Shown here piece after piece: positions 44,458 to 53,122 of a stretch of DNA of 64,000 nucleotides. Origin of the DNA: Ignavibacteria bacterium (GTDB lineage Bacteria > Bacteroidota > Ignavibacteria > Tepidaquicellales > Tepidaquicellaceae); NCBI GenBank assembly GCA_016719565.1, contig JADJYU010000001.1:124001-188000 (forward strand), given 5' to 3'. Within the stretch, counting starts at the first letter, position 1. Each line of letters starts with the position of its first letter. Both the position numbers and the translations under genes were made by a program. The notes under the pieces were generated by a model. The model did no database searches, had not been told where the DNA came from, and was given only the letters and a program-made list of their open reading frames with translations.

Positions 44458-46545
44458 TTACGTAACTTTCAAATAAAATTTCTCACAATAATCCTTTACC
44501 ATTCTGTTTGTATTGTATGTGCCTGCAAGATTTCTGATAGAATTTTTTACCATCTTTATCCATTCAGCAGGAATTCCATTTTTATTTCTTTTATAGTATG
44601 CAGGTATAATTTCATTCTCAAGAGTATCATAAAGACTGATCGAAGAATAGAGATCTCTCTGCTCCTGCGGAATGCTCTCATCAGTTAAGCTGTCAATTTT
44701 CCAGCCGTTTCCCGGAGCGTACGCTTCATCCCACCATCCGTCAAGTATGCTGAAATTCAGTCCGCCGTTTGCGATGACTTTCATTCCGCTCGTACCCGAC
44801 GCTTCATGCGGTCTCCTCGGATTGTTAAGCCACAGATCGCAGCCCTCTACTAAATGTCTCGCTACATTGATATCATAATTATCAATGAAGACTATTTTAT
44901 TTTTCAGACTCTCATTTTTTGTAAATGCAATTATCTCAGAGATCAGATTTTTTCCGCCTTCATCCTTTGGATGCGCTTTGCCTGAAAATATAAACTGCAC
45001 AGGTCTCTTTTTATCGCTTACTATTCTGGTCAGTCGTTCAAGATCGCTGAATATCAATGTGCCCCTTTTATAAGTCGCGAACCTCCTCGCAAATCCGATC
45101 GTCAGCGCATCTTCTTTTAATATAAATTTCGCGTCTTCAAGCTTTTCCTTCGACGCCCCCATGCTTATCCATTTCTCCTTTATCCTCTCTCTGCAGAATT
45201 GTATCAGCCTGTGTTTATTCAGGTGTCTCAATGCCCAGATCTCTTCGTCAGGAATAATATCAATTTTGCTCCAGATGCTTTCATCAAACTTCCAGTCTTT
45301 TGTAAAATATCCCGAGTATAATTTATTTGTACTGATCGATACGTAACTCGGAATGTGAACGCCGTTTGTAATGTGATCGATGTTCGCTCTTGTCTCCGGC
45401 AGTTTCCACATGTCCCTCGAAACCTGACCGTGAAGTTTGCTGACGCCGTTTATGAAATTTGAATTGTTGATCGCAAGATACGCCATATTGAATTTATCAT
45501 TGTCCGCCTGTCCTTTATTAAGGTCTCCCTCATAAAACAATGTCTCCGGAGTTACACCGACTTCCTTCTCTGCATATTCGGAGAAGTATTTCAGAAACAG
45601 ATCTTTCGTAAAAATATCTATACCGGCGGGGACAGGTGTATGAGTAGTAAAAATATTCGAACCGTAACATTTCGCCTTCGCATCTTCATATGAAATATTA
45701 TCAGTCTTCATCTTATCCCTGATCCTTTCAAAGCACAGGAAAGCCGAATGTCCTTCATTCAGATGATATGCCTTTATATCAAACTCCAGTTTCTTTAGTA
45801 ACCTGTAACCTCCGATGCCGAGTATCATCTCCTGCATTATTCTGCTTTCATGATCTCCTCCGTAAAGTATGTCAGTTATTCTTCTGTCCTTAACAGAGTT
45901 TTCCGGAATGAAGGTATCAAGCAGATAAAGTTTAACGCGTCCTATCTTAGCTACCCATACCTGACAATAGATATCTCTGCCGGGGAAATTTACAGACACT
46001 TTTAAAGGAATATAATTTTCATCCCTGAGAATGTAGATCGGCAGATTCTTAAAGTCATTCAGTTCGTAATTTTCCGTCTGCCATCCGTTCTGATTTATAA
46101 GCTGTGTGAAGTATCCGTAATTATATGCAAGACCTATTCCAACCAGCGGGATTCCCAGATCGGAAGAAGACTTCATATGATCTCCGGACAATACTCCCAG
46201 TCCGCCTGAATAAGTCTTCAGACATTCAGTGATCCCAAACTCCGCCGAGAAATATGCTATGATCGGCTTTTCAGATTTAAAATGTTTTTCGTCAAAGTAA
46301 GTACTCTTCGTCATGTATTCCTTATAATCGGTATATATGGTGTTTATCCTGCTGCCGAGATTCTTTTTTTCAAGTATAAATTCCAGATAACTCGGATTGA
46401 TCTCGTTCAGCACCATCACCGGATTATGCTGCGACCAGTTCCAGAAATCAGGGTTGATGTCATTGAAAAGTTCGACCGTATCCTTGCTCCATGACCACGA
46501 AAGATTATAAGCGATCTCCTTTAACTTTAGTATAATGTTTTCCAT
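44458..46545 (-). CDS. glgP: Alpha-glucan (glycogen/maltodextrin) phosphorylase
   Basis: About 695 residues of the shorter phosphorylase type. The N-terminus has LSWSWSKDTVELFNDINP..W; the middle has EFGITECLKTYSGGLGVLSGDH and HLNEGHSAFLCFERI. The pyridoxal-phosphate site EASGTSGMKVIANGGLNFS lies near the C-terminus. It releases glucose 1-phosphate from stored or imported alpha-glucan. ATG at 46545 is preferred over an in-frame TTG at 46572. Downstream lies a T9SS gene, with no other glycogen gene in the window. Confidence 0.93.
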   Translation of the reverse strand: MENIILKLKEIAYNLSWSWSKDTVELFNDINPDFWNWSQHNPVMVLNEINPSYLEFILEKKNLGSRINTIYTDYKEYMTKSTYFDEKHFKSEKPIIAYFSAEFGITECLKTYSGGLGVLSGDHMKSSSDLGIPLVGIGLAYNYGYFTQLINQNGWQTENYELNDFKNLPIYILRDENYIPLKVSVNFPGRDIYCQVWVAKIGRVKLYLLDTFIPENSVKDRRITDILYGGDHESRIMQEMILGIGGYRLLKKLEFDIKAYHLNEGHSAFLCFERIRDKMKTDNISYEDAKAKCYGSNIFTTHTPVPAGIDIFTKDLFLKYFSEYAEKEVGVTPETLFYEGDLNKGQADNDKFNMAYLAINNSNFINGVSKLHGQVSRDMWKLPETRANIDHITNGVHIPSYVSISTNKLYSGYFTKDWKFDESIWSKIDIIPDEEIWALRHLNKHRLIQFCRERIKEKWISMGASKEKLEDAKFILKEDALTIGFARRFATYKRGTLIFSDLERLTRIVSDKKRPVQFIFSGKAHPKDEGGKNLISEIIAFTKNESLKNKIVFIDNYDINVARHLVEGCDLWLNNPRRPHEASGTSGMKVIANGGLNFSILDGWWDEAYAPGNGWKIDSLTDESIPQEQRDLYSSISLYDTLENEIIPAYYKRNKNGIPAEWIKMVKNSIRNLAGTYNTNRMVKDYCEKFYLKVT

Positions 46546-46760
46546 CTGTAAATTAAATTTATAATCTGTCAATATAAAACTTGTTTTCTTTTATTACAGT
46601 AAATAATTTTTTACAGTTGATACTTTTAATTGTTGTTAAATAAATTTTGCGAAATGAGTTTAATCAAATTTTTTTAAAAATTTGAAATAATATTTAAAGA
46701 ACATATTTCTAAATTGTAATTATATTCAATATAAAATAAGTTACTGCACAAAAAATTAAT

Positions 46761-48737
46761 TTGAAAAAAAGACCTGCCCCGAAAAATTCCGGAGCTTCTG
46801 TTAAAAAGAAATATGTTTCTCACATTACCTCCGAAATTTCTTTCAGCGGAATTGTTAAGTCCGTCTGGCTGCCTTCTCTTATTTCGGTATTTATTGTAGT
46901 TCTTTTATTTGCATTCAGAAAGATCGCTATCTATGATCTCGGCTTTCATCTTAATGCCGGCAGATGGATCATAGAAAATATGGCATTCCCTGTAAAAGAC
47001 GTTTTTACATTTACCGTAAATTCTCTTGATTATATCGACATTCAGTGGCTGTATCAGGTGCTGATGTTTTCTGTGGAAAAAATTTCCGGCTATACCGGTC
47101 TCGCAGTTATTAATTCTTTAACGGTCTTAACCGTTTTTTATCTTATGCTGAAAAGAAATAATCTCAGCGGAGTATCTTTACCGGTTTCAATAATTTTTCT
47201 GATCATCACAGCAGTATGCATACAGCTCCGTTTCAGCTACAGACCTGAAATATGGACATGGATATTCATTCTGATCATGCTGATCATTCTCGACAAAAAT
47301 TTTTATTCGAAAAAATCCCGGCTGTATCTGCTTCCTGTCATTATGCTTTTTTGGGTGAATATGCACGGACTGTTCATACTTGGTTTTGTAATAATGATCA
47401 CTTACCTGCTCTCGGGATATGTGCGCGATAAATCAATTGATAAAAAGCTTTTGCAATGGACAGCGGTTTCTCTCGCCGTCGTATTTATAAATCCGTATTT
47501 TTCCGAAGGGGTTCTGTTTCCGTTTTATCTGTTTACACGTCTGCAGAAAGGAAATATTTTTCAGCTCAATATATCCGAACTTCAGTCTCCGTGGACAATG
47601 TCTGGGACACTTGAGACCGAACTTTACATTTACTATTTTGTTACCGTGATAAGTTTTGCTCTGCTCTTCATTACTCTTAAGCACAGGAAGTTTCATGAGT
47701 TTGCGCTGCTATCGGCATTCTTCTACCTTTCATTTTCTTCCTTCAGAAATATTCCGCTGTTTATGATCTATGCTTTTTTTATAATTTCAGTTTCCGTAAT
47801 GGATGTTATCAGAGGTAAGAATATTGAAATGATCTTAAGCGGCAGAAATAAATTCTCCTACATCCTGAATTACAGCATTACCTTTTTATGCATTCTGATC
47901 ACTTTGAGAATTTTCACCGGCGCATATTACATCCCTTACGCTTCCGAAATTAAAACAGGCAGCGGTCCGGATGAATATATTCTTCCTGATAAAGCCGCGG
48001 ATTTCATAAATGAAAATAATCTTAAAGGAAATATTTTTAACAATCTCGAATCCGGCGGATGGCTCGGATGGAAAACCGGACAGAAGGTTTTTATAGACGG
48101 TAGACTTGAAGTGGTTATGGAAGATTTTTATAAAACTTATCTGTCATCTGTCAGCGGAAATAAATTAAATGAACTGCTCGGAATATATTCACCCGGTTTA
48201 ATAGTTAATGATATTTCAAATTACAGATGGACAGGTCAGCTTGTAACTAATGAGTCATTTAGTCTTGCATACTGGGACGGAAATTCTGCTGTCTATAAAG
48301 CCGGTAAAGATACTGCAGTTAAAAATAGTTTTAACTTCGCCTCAGGTCTGATGAATGAGAATATTGATACAGCTGTTTTTTCCAATGAAGAAAAAGACAG
48401 ACTTCTTGTATCAGTAAAACTTAGGGATCTTTCAGACTGGCTCAGCGGATTTTATACATCTAAAACTGATCCTGTTTATCTGATCAACATGGGAAATTTT
48501 GCTTTCGATAATAATAAAAATTCTTACGCAGAAATTCTTTACCTGAATTATATAAAGAATACAAAAGGTTCTGTGAATATGAATCTGTATAAAGATATCT
48601 TCCTGAATCTCTGCTCATATTATGAAAGCGAAGCCGATTTCGAAAGAGCCGCTTACTGCCTCAGCAGATATCTTGAAGTTTATCCCGGTGACACTGCTGT
48701 TTCAAACAGACTGAATAATTTAAAACGAATGAGGTGA
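46761..48737 (+). CDS. Polytopic membrane protein with C-terminal TPR-like part (GT-C-like?)
   Basis: The 658-residue protein starts with a basic tail (KKRPAPKNSGASVKKK) and has about ten transmembrane helices up to residue 390. An early outside loop carries YDLGFHLNAGRWII; an acidic residue in this loop is typical of GT-C-like glycosyltransferases. A soluble part (residues about 400-560) contains NLESGGWLGWKTGQKVFIDGR, and the end resembles TPR helices. It probably handles lipid-linked sugars, but this is inference. The start is TTG at 46761, the only option after a stop at 46737. The GT2 gene follows after 7 bp. Confidence 0.7.
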   Translation: MKKRPAPKNSGASVKKKYVSHITSEISFSGIVKSVWLPSLISVFIVVLLFAFRKIAIYDLGFHLNAGRWIIENMAFPVKDVFTFTVNSLDYIDIQWLYQVLMFSVEKISGYTGLAVINSLTVLTVFYLMLKRNNLSGVSLPVSIIFLIITAVCIQLRFSYRPEIWTWIFILIMLIILDKNFYSKKSRLYLLPVIMLFWVNMHGLFILGFVIMITYLLSGYVRDKSIDKKLLQWTAVSLAVVFINPYFSEGVLFPFYLFTRLQKGNIFQLNISELQSPWTMSGTLETELYIYYFVTVISFALLFITLKHRKFHEFALLSAFFYLSFSSFRNIPLFMIYAFFIISVSVMDVIRGKNIEMILSGRNKFSYILNYSITFLCILITLRIFTGAYYIPYASEIKTGSGPDEYILPDKAADFINENNLKGNIFNNLESGGWLGWKTGQKVFIDGRLEVVMEDFYKTYLSSVSGNKLNELLGIYSPGLIVNDISNYRWTGQLVTNESFSLAYWDGNSAVYKAGKDTAVKNSFNFASGLMNENIDTAVFSNEEKDRLLVSVKLRDLSDWLSGFYTSKTDPVYLINMGNFAFDNNKNSYAEILYLNYIKNTKGSVNMNLYKDIFLNLCSYYESEADFERAAYCLSRYLEVYPGDTAVSNRLNNLKRMR

Positions 48738-48738
48738 G
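48731..48738 (+). promoter_or_regulatory. Shine-Dalgarno site for the GT2 gene
   Basis: gaggtgag lies 6 bp before the TTG at 48745 and overlaps the stop of the upstream gene. It supports the TTG start and translational coupling. Most other genes here lack so clear a site. Confidence 0.6.
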
Positions 48739-48744
48739 AATAAT

Positions 48745-49431
48745 TTGAAACTGTCTGTTATCATTCCTTATTATAATGAAGAGAATACTATCGCAACTCT
48801 CGTGAAGAAAGTAATCGCGACCGGACTCGCTGATGAAATTATTCTTTCCGATGACGGATCAACTGATACATCTGCGGACATTGCTCTTTCACTGAAAAAT
48901 GAATTTCCTGATAAGATAAAACTCACCGGCGGCAAAGTCAACAAAGGCAAAGGTTCAGCTATACGTATAGCTCTCGCAGTTTCTACCGGAGACATTATTC
49001 TTATTCAGGATGCAGATCTTGAATATGATCCGTCGCAGTATACTGCACTCTTAAAACCATTCGATGACCCCGAAGTCAAAATAGTTTACGGCTCAAGAAA
49101 TCTCGAAGGTAATCCGCATTCTTCATTTATGTTTTATCTCGGCGGTGTATTTCTTAGTAAGTTAATTAATATTTTGTACGGCTCGCATATTACTGATGAG
49201 TCGACCTGTTTAAAAGTTTTCCGAAGCGATGTGCTGAAAAGTTTTGATCTGGAATGCGACGGTTTTGAATTCTGCCCCGAAGTGACATCAAAAGCCCTTA
49301 AGAGAAAATTAAAAATTCTGGAAGTTCCGATCACTTATCATCCGCGGAGTAAAAGCGAAGGTAAAAAAATTAAATGGACTGACGGCGTTACCGCAATTTA
49401 TACTATTATAAAATTCAGATTCCGGGATTAA
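48745..49431 (+). CDS. Family 2 glycosyltransferase (dolichol/polyprenyl-phosphate mannose synthase-like)
   Basis: The 228-residue GT-A enzyme has SVIIPYYNEENTI at the N-terminus, LSDDGSTD (sugar-nucleotide binding), a DADLEYDP metal-binding motif and a final KIKWTDGVTAIYTIIKFRFRD, matching DPM1-like enzymes that charge a polyprenyl phosphate with a sugar. The start is TTG with a strong RBS; no in-frame ATG exists after a stop at 48730. Pairing with the polytopic membrane protein suggests a donor-enzyme plus transferase couple. Confidence 0.87.
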   Translation: MKLSVIIPYYNEENTIATLVKKVIATGLADEIILSDDGSTDTSADIALSLKNEFPDKIKLTGGKVNKGKGSAIRIALAVSTGDIILIQDADLEYDPSQYTALLKPFDDPEVKIVYGSRNLEGNPHSSFMFYLGGVFLSKLINILYGSHITDESTCLKVFRSDVLKSFDLECDGFEFCPEVTSKALKRKLKILEVPITYHPRSKSEGKKIKWTDGVTAIYTIIKFRFRD

Positions 49432-49436
49432 ATCAC

Positions 49437-50585
49437 TCAGTCGATCTTTTTAAATTCGGCAAGTATCTTATCACCTTTCTTCAGAAACAATCTCATATTT
49501 TCTATTGCATAATTATCGCTGTCTTTTAATGCGCCTGTTACTTTGCTGTCATAACCGCCGGGACACATCATCCGGGTGGTTGCTATTTTATCGAACTTAA
49601 TTAAATTCCCCACACTTAAAAAACTCCCGCTCATATTATTGCATCCTGTATTACCGGTGAATCTGTTTTCTATCATCTGTATCTCGATCATGGGAAGTCC
49701 TGTTTTGAATTTATCCTTATCAAGAATTTCTTCACCCAGCTTATCCATGACCCAGATATCATTCACTCTGTAAGATCCGGCAATATCATCATTGCCCGTA
49801 AATTCACCGCAGCCCGTATAGAGCATGTCATCGTAATTCAGCTTTAATTCATACGGAAAGATCCTTCCGCTCATGTTATCCTTACACTCTCTGCGGAGTA
49901 TTCTGATAATTATCTCATCACTTTCATCCTCTGCGATAATCGTAATACTGTCCGACCTCAGATCGCTGAATGTCTTCAATATTTTAAAGCTCGTCTTTTC
50001 CAGACCCATGTTGTACTCGTAATCTATTCTTCCTGCGCCGCGGAAATTAACTGACCAGAACGGTTCATTTCCGTTTGCATAAAATCCGATACCTTCCTTG
50101 AATTTCTTCAGTCTTAATTCTCCGCCTTCTGTTTTCGAAGTATCGCCCCTTTTTAAAAATACCGCAGTTACTGCATCACCATTCTTTAAAGTTAAAGTAT
50201 TGTTGTCAATAAAATAGTAACTGCAGCTCGTCAGCGCTTCAAATATCTCCGCATCTCTCATGTACTGACAAGCCATTTCAGTCGATAGTATATTTCCGAA
50301 CATTATCTTTTCACCTTCAGAAGATACCTTCCCTGAAAAAGTATTGCATCCTGTGCTTCCTGAAAAGATTTGCTCCTTTATATTGATCTCAATATATGGC
50401 GCGCCTTTGCTACATGAAGCGTTTAAAATATTTTCAAACCCTAAGCCCGTCATTTCCCAGTAACCGTTCAGAAATGTCTCCGTGCCTTCAGTCGGCTGTG
50501 AAGTTTCCATATCCTGTGACTTTAAAACTGTTGCCGCAAAAATAATTATTGTTAAGAGTGTTAATATGTAAAATGATCTTTTCAT
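49437..50585 (-). CDS. Secreted protein with two META (HslJ-like) domains
   Basis: The 382-residue protein has a hydrophobic N-terminal signal. Two META domains contain the conserved word GCN: IFSGSTGCNTFSGKV...TEMACQ at about residues 75-110 and RFTGNTGCNNMSG...TTRMMCPG in the last 80 residues. Between them is a domain with YANGNEPFWSVNF and the TGCGEF end typical of COG3650. The role of META domains is unclear (heat-shock or motility-related in other bacteria). It is convergent with the GT2 gene, 5 bp apart. Confidence 0.82.
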   Translation of the reverse strand: MKRSFYILTLLTIIIFAATVLKSQDMETSQPTEGTETFLNGYWEMTGLGFENILNASCSKGAPYIEINIKEQIFSGSTGCNTFSGKVSSEGEKIMFGNILSTEMACQYMRDAEIFEALTSCSYYFIDNNTLTLKNGDAVTAVFLKRGDTSKTEGGELRLKKFKEGIGFYANGNEPFWSVNFRGAGRIDYEYNMGLEKTSFKILKTFSDLRSDSITIIAEDESDEIIIRILRRECKDNMSGRIFPYELKLNYDDMLYTGCGEFTGNDDIAGSYRVNDIWVMDKLGEEILDKDKFKTGLPMIEIQMIENRFTGNTGCNNMSGSFLSVGNLIKFDKIATTRMMCPGGYDSKVTGALKDSDNYAIENMRLFLKKGDKILAEFKKID

Positions 50586-50736
50586 AAATTGAATAGCTTT
50601 AAATTTTAATATAGAATTAACTTAACTGACTTACCGAAATCAGTCAATTGCAAATAATTATAACTTTATATAATTTGAAATAAATTTTGTTCCGTAAAAA
50701 GTTTGTTCAATTTCCCTAAAATAATTTATTAATAAA

Positions 50737-51723
50737 ATGAAGAACCTAATTTTATTTCTTTCACTATTTTTTATTACAATGAATTCTTATTCGCAGAGCG
50801 TTTACTCAGATAAGCTTGCCCACACTTACTCCATTGTAGCGCGTGATCCCGTTACCGGAGAAATGGGCGTCGCCGTTCAGTCGCACTGGTTTTCAGTCGG
50901 CTCGATAGTAAGCTGGGGAGAAGCCGGTGTCGGTGTCGTCGCCACTCAGTCTTTTGTAAATCCGTCGTTTGGTTTAAGAGGTCTCGCGCTTCTTAAAGAA
51001 GGCAAGAGTCCGCAGGAAGCGGTCGATGAACTCATTGCATCTGACGACGGACGTGACGTAAGACAGCTTGCAATTCTCGATGCTAAAGGAAGGTCAGCTT
51101 CCTATACAGGAAAGAACTGCATTCCTGAAGCCGGAAATATCGCAAAGGAAAATTATTCCGTGCAGGCGAATATGATGCTCACGGATAAAGTCTGGAGCGC
51201 AATGTCCGTTGCATTTGAAAATTCAACAGGGCTTCCTCTTGCCGAAAGACTCATCACCGCTCTCGAAGCCGCTGAAAATGAAGGCGGTGATATCCGCGGT
51301 AAACAGTCGGCATGCATTCTCGTTGTCAGAGGAGAATCCACCGGAAATATATGGGAAGACAGAATGATCGACTTAAGAGTTGATGATCATTCCGAACCTG
51401 TCGAAGAACTAAAACGTCTGCTGAAAGTTTTCAGGGCTTATGAACATATGAACAAAGGAGATCTGGCTGTTGAAAAAAATAACATGGATCTCGCTATGAA
51501 AGAATATTCAGCAGCTGAAGAAATGTTTCCCGAGAATGCCGAGATGAAATTCTGGCATGCTGTCACTCTCGCCAATACAGGCAGCGTGGATGCATCCCTT
51601 CCTCTTTTCACTGAAGTTTTCGGAAAGGATAACAACTGGAGAATTTTATTCGGCAGATTAAAGTCTGTTGGACTTCTTGAGTTAAGCGATGATGACATAC
51701 GGAAAATATCTGAACTAAAATGA
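50737..51723 (+). CDS. Secreted DUF1028 protein with TPR-like tail
   Basis: The 328-residue protein has a signal peptide ending NSYSQ, then the DUF1028 domain. The domain shows HTYSIVARDPVTGEMGVAVQSHWFSVG, GVVATQSFVNPSFG and IRGKQSACILVVR, an Ntn-hydrolase-like fold of unknown activity. Residues about 235-328 resemble TPR helices (MDLAMKEYSAAEEMFPENAEMKFWHAVTLANTG). The kinase-like gene follows after 43 bp on the same strand. Confidence 0.85.
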   Translation: MKNLILFLSLFFITMNSYSQSVYSDKLAHTYSIVARDPVTGEMGVAVQSHWFSVGSIVSWGEAGVGVVATQSFVNPSFGLRGLALLKEGKSPQEAVDELIASDDGRDVRQLAILDAKGRSASYTGKNCIPEAGNIAKENYSVQANMMLTDKVWSAMSVAFENSTGLPLAERLITALEAAENEGGDIRGKQSACILVVRGESTGNIWEDRMIDLRVDDHSEPVEELKRLLKVFRAYEHMNKGDLAVEKNNMDLAMKEYSAAEEMFPENAEMKFWHAVTLANTGSVDASLPLFTEVFGKDNNWRILFGRLKSVGLLELSDDDIRKISELK

Positions 51724-51766
51724 CACAAACTATTTATTTCAAAACAAATTTTCAAAATATATTAAC

Positions 51767-52273
51767 ATGAGTGAAGTATTAATTTTAACCGGCGCATGCG
51801 GCGCGGGCAAAACTACTGTCGCAAAGGAATGGGCGCGAAGAAAGAACGGAGCGATTGTCGAATGTGATTATTTTACCGAATGGATCTTTGATAAAAATTT
51901 TGTAAGGTTTTCTTATGAAGAGGAACTGCTCACAGCGCGGATCTCTGTCAGCGCCGCAAAAGAATATCTGAAACTGTCCATGCCTGTCGCTGTAGAAAAT
52001 GTATGGACGCCTGTTGGTCTTGACCTGCTGCATAAAGAATTTTCAGAACTTGAATATGCGGACAAAATTAAATTCGTCTGGCTGAAATGCGACACTGAAG
52101 AAAATCACCGCCGCGATGAACTGCGGGTTCCTGAAAACATAATGGGTGAAAGAGTTGATATTGTAAACGAACAGCTTAACGGATACATCTGGCCCGCATT
52201 TCTCCATATCATTGATACTACTTTACTGGATGTGAATCATACAATAAAAGCTATTGAAAAATTGACTGTATGA
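51767..52273 (+). CDS. P-loop kinase-like (AAA family) protein
   Basis: The 168-residue protein has a Walker A motif GACGAGKTT at residues 8-16, then ECDYFTEWIFDKNF and a VWLKCDTEENHRRDELR segment resembling the lid of small-molecule or nucleotide kinases. The substrate is unknown. The protein is small and has no further domain. Confidence 0.78.
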   Translation: MSEVLILTGACGAGKTTVAKEWARRKNGAIVECDYFTEWIFDKNFVRFSYEEELLTARISVSAAKEYLKLSMPVAVENVWTPVGLDLLHKEFSELEYADKIKFVWLKCDTEENHRRDELRVPENIMGERVDIVNEQLNGYIWPAFLHIIDTTLLDVNHTIKAIEKLTV

Positions 52274-52285
52274 TTACATCCAGAC

Positions 52286-52359
52286 TACCTCTAAGACCCA
52301 AAGGCTCAAAGAATACTGTATTTAAAAATTTAACTTTGAGCCTTCGAGCCTTGGAGGTA
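52286..52359. repeat. 26-bp-arm inverted repeat, loop of 22
   Basis: Left arm 52286-52311 and right arm 52334-52359 pair over 26 positions with four differences, all transitions. It has no T tail. Words such as ttgagccttcgagccttggaggt resemble short intergenic repeats seen in Bacteroidota genomes. Confidence 0.75.
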
Positions 52360-52474
52360 ATTTATATGCCAATCCTTTTAAATAGATGTTATAAAAATCA
52401 CTTAATTTATATTTTAATTCTTCCATTAAATTTTTAATTTACCTGACCTTTTCAAAAATCAAAAACACATAACA

Positions 52475-52972
52475 ATGACACAAATGGAATCTCTTCTGGC
52501 TGAATTTCAGATGGAAGCAAAAACAACACGTAACATGCTTGAGCGAATCCCTGATGATAAATTCGATTACAAGCCGCACGATAAATCTTTTTCTATGGGA
52601 AAACTTGCGAGTCATATCGCAGAGATACCGGGCTGGGTCGAGGTTTCCATCGAAGCCGATGAACTCGACTTTGCAACCTATAAGTATACTCCGCCTGACG
52701 TAAAAAACAATGAAGAGCTCCTTGCATTTTTTGATAAGAGTATAGCGGATGCGTCGGAAGTGTTTAAAAGAAACAGCGATGAAAAGTTAAAGGAAAACTG
52801 GACGATGCGTCAGGGTGATACGGTTTATTTCTCAACCCATAAAGCAGGTGTGATAAGATCATTTGTGCTGAGTCACATTATTCATCACCGCGGACAGCTT
52901 TCAGTATATATGAGAATCAATGAAATTCCGCTGCCATCCGTCTATGGACCTACTGCAGACGAACAAATGTAA
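52475..52972 (+). CDS. DinB-superfamily (YfiT-like four-helix) protein
   Basis: The 165-residue protein has the DinB/YfiT layout: TTRNMLERIPDDKFDYKPHDKSFSMGKLASHIAEIPGW with a metal-ligand histidine, and LSHIIHHRGQLSVYMR with the second and third histidines. These enzymes are metal-dependent, often thiol transferases, but the substrate is unknown here. This family is unrelated to the dinB polymerase. A group of hairpins follows immediately. Confidence 0.86.
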   Translation: MTQMESLLAEFQMEAKTTRNMLERIPDDKFDYKPHDKSFSMGKLASHIAEIPGWVEVSIEADELDFATYKYTPPDVKNNEELLAFFDKSIADASEVFKRNSDEKLKENWTMRQGDTVYFSTHKAGVIRSFVLSHIIHHRGQLSVYMRINEIPLPSVYGPTADEQM

Positions 52973-52980
52973 AAACCGCT

Positions 52981-53005
52981 CGTTCCCAAACTCCGTTTGG
53001 GAACG
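52981..53005. repeat. Palindromic REP-like hairpin 1
   Basis: Perfect 10-bp stem cgttcccaaa / tttgggaacg with loop ctccg. Confidence 0.85.
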
Positions 53006-53013
53006 CAATTGCT

Positions 53014-53040
53014 TATGAAACTCCGTTTCATATATTTTTT
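53014..53040 (+). terminator. Hairpin 2 with T tail, same ctccg loop
   Basis: A 7-bp stem tatgaaa / tttcata with the same loop as hairpin 1, followed by tatttttt. It may terminate the DinB-superfamily transcript, although its loop shows kinship with the REP-like hairpin. Confidence 0.6.
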
Positions 53041-53053
53041 TAAAATATCGTAG

Positions 53054-53073
53054 CCGCAGGCTTTAGCCTGCGG
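53054..53073. repeat. Palindromic hairpin 3
   Basis: Perfect 9-bp stem ccgcaggct / agcctgcgg with a two-base loop. G/C-rich in an A/T-rich setting. Confidence 0.8.
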
Positions 53074-53088
53074 AAACTTTTCACCAAA

Positions 53089-53110
53089 GCAGCCTAAATC
53101 CTCCGGCTGC
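53089..53110. repeat. Palindromic hairpin 4
   Basis: 6-bp stem gcagcc / ggctgc with a 10-base loop, ending close to the 3' end of the FAD oxidase gene. Confidence 0.55.
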
Positions 53111-53122
53111 AATCAGTGAATT

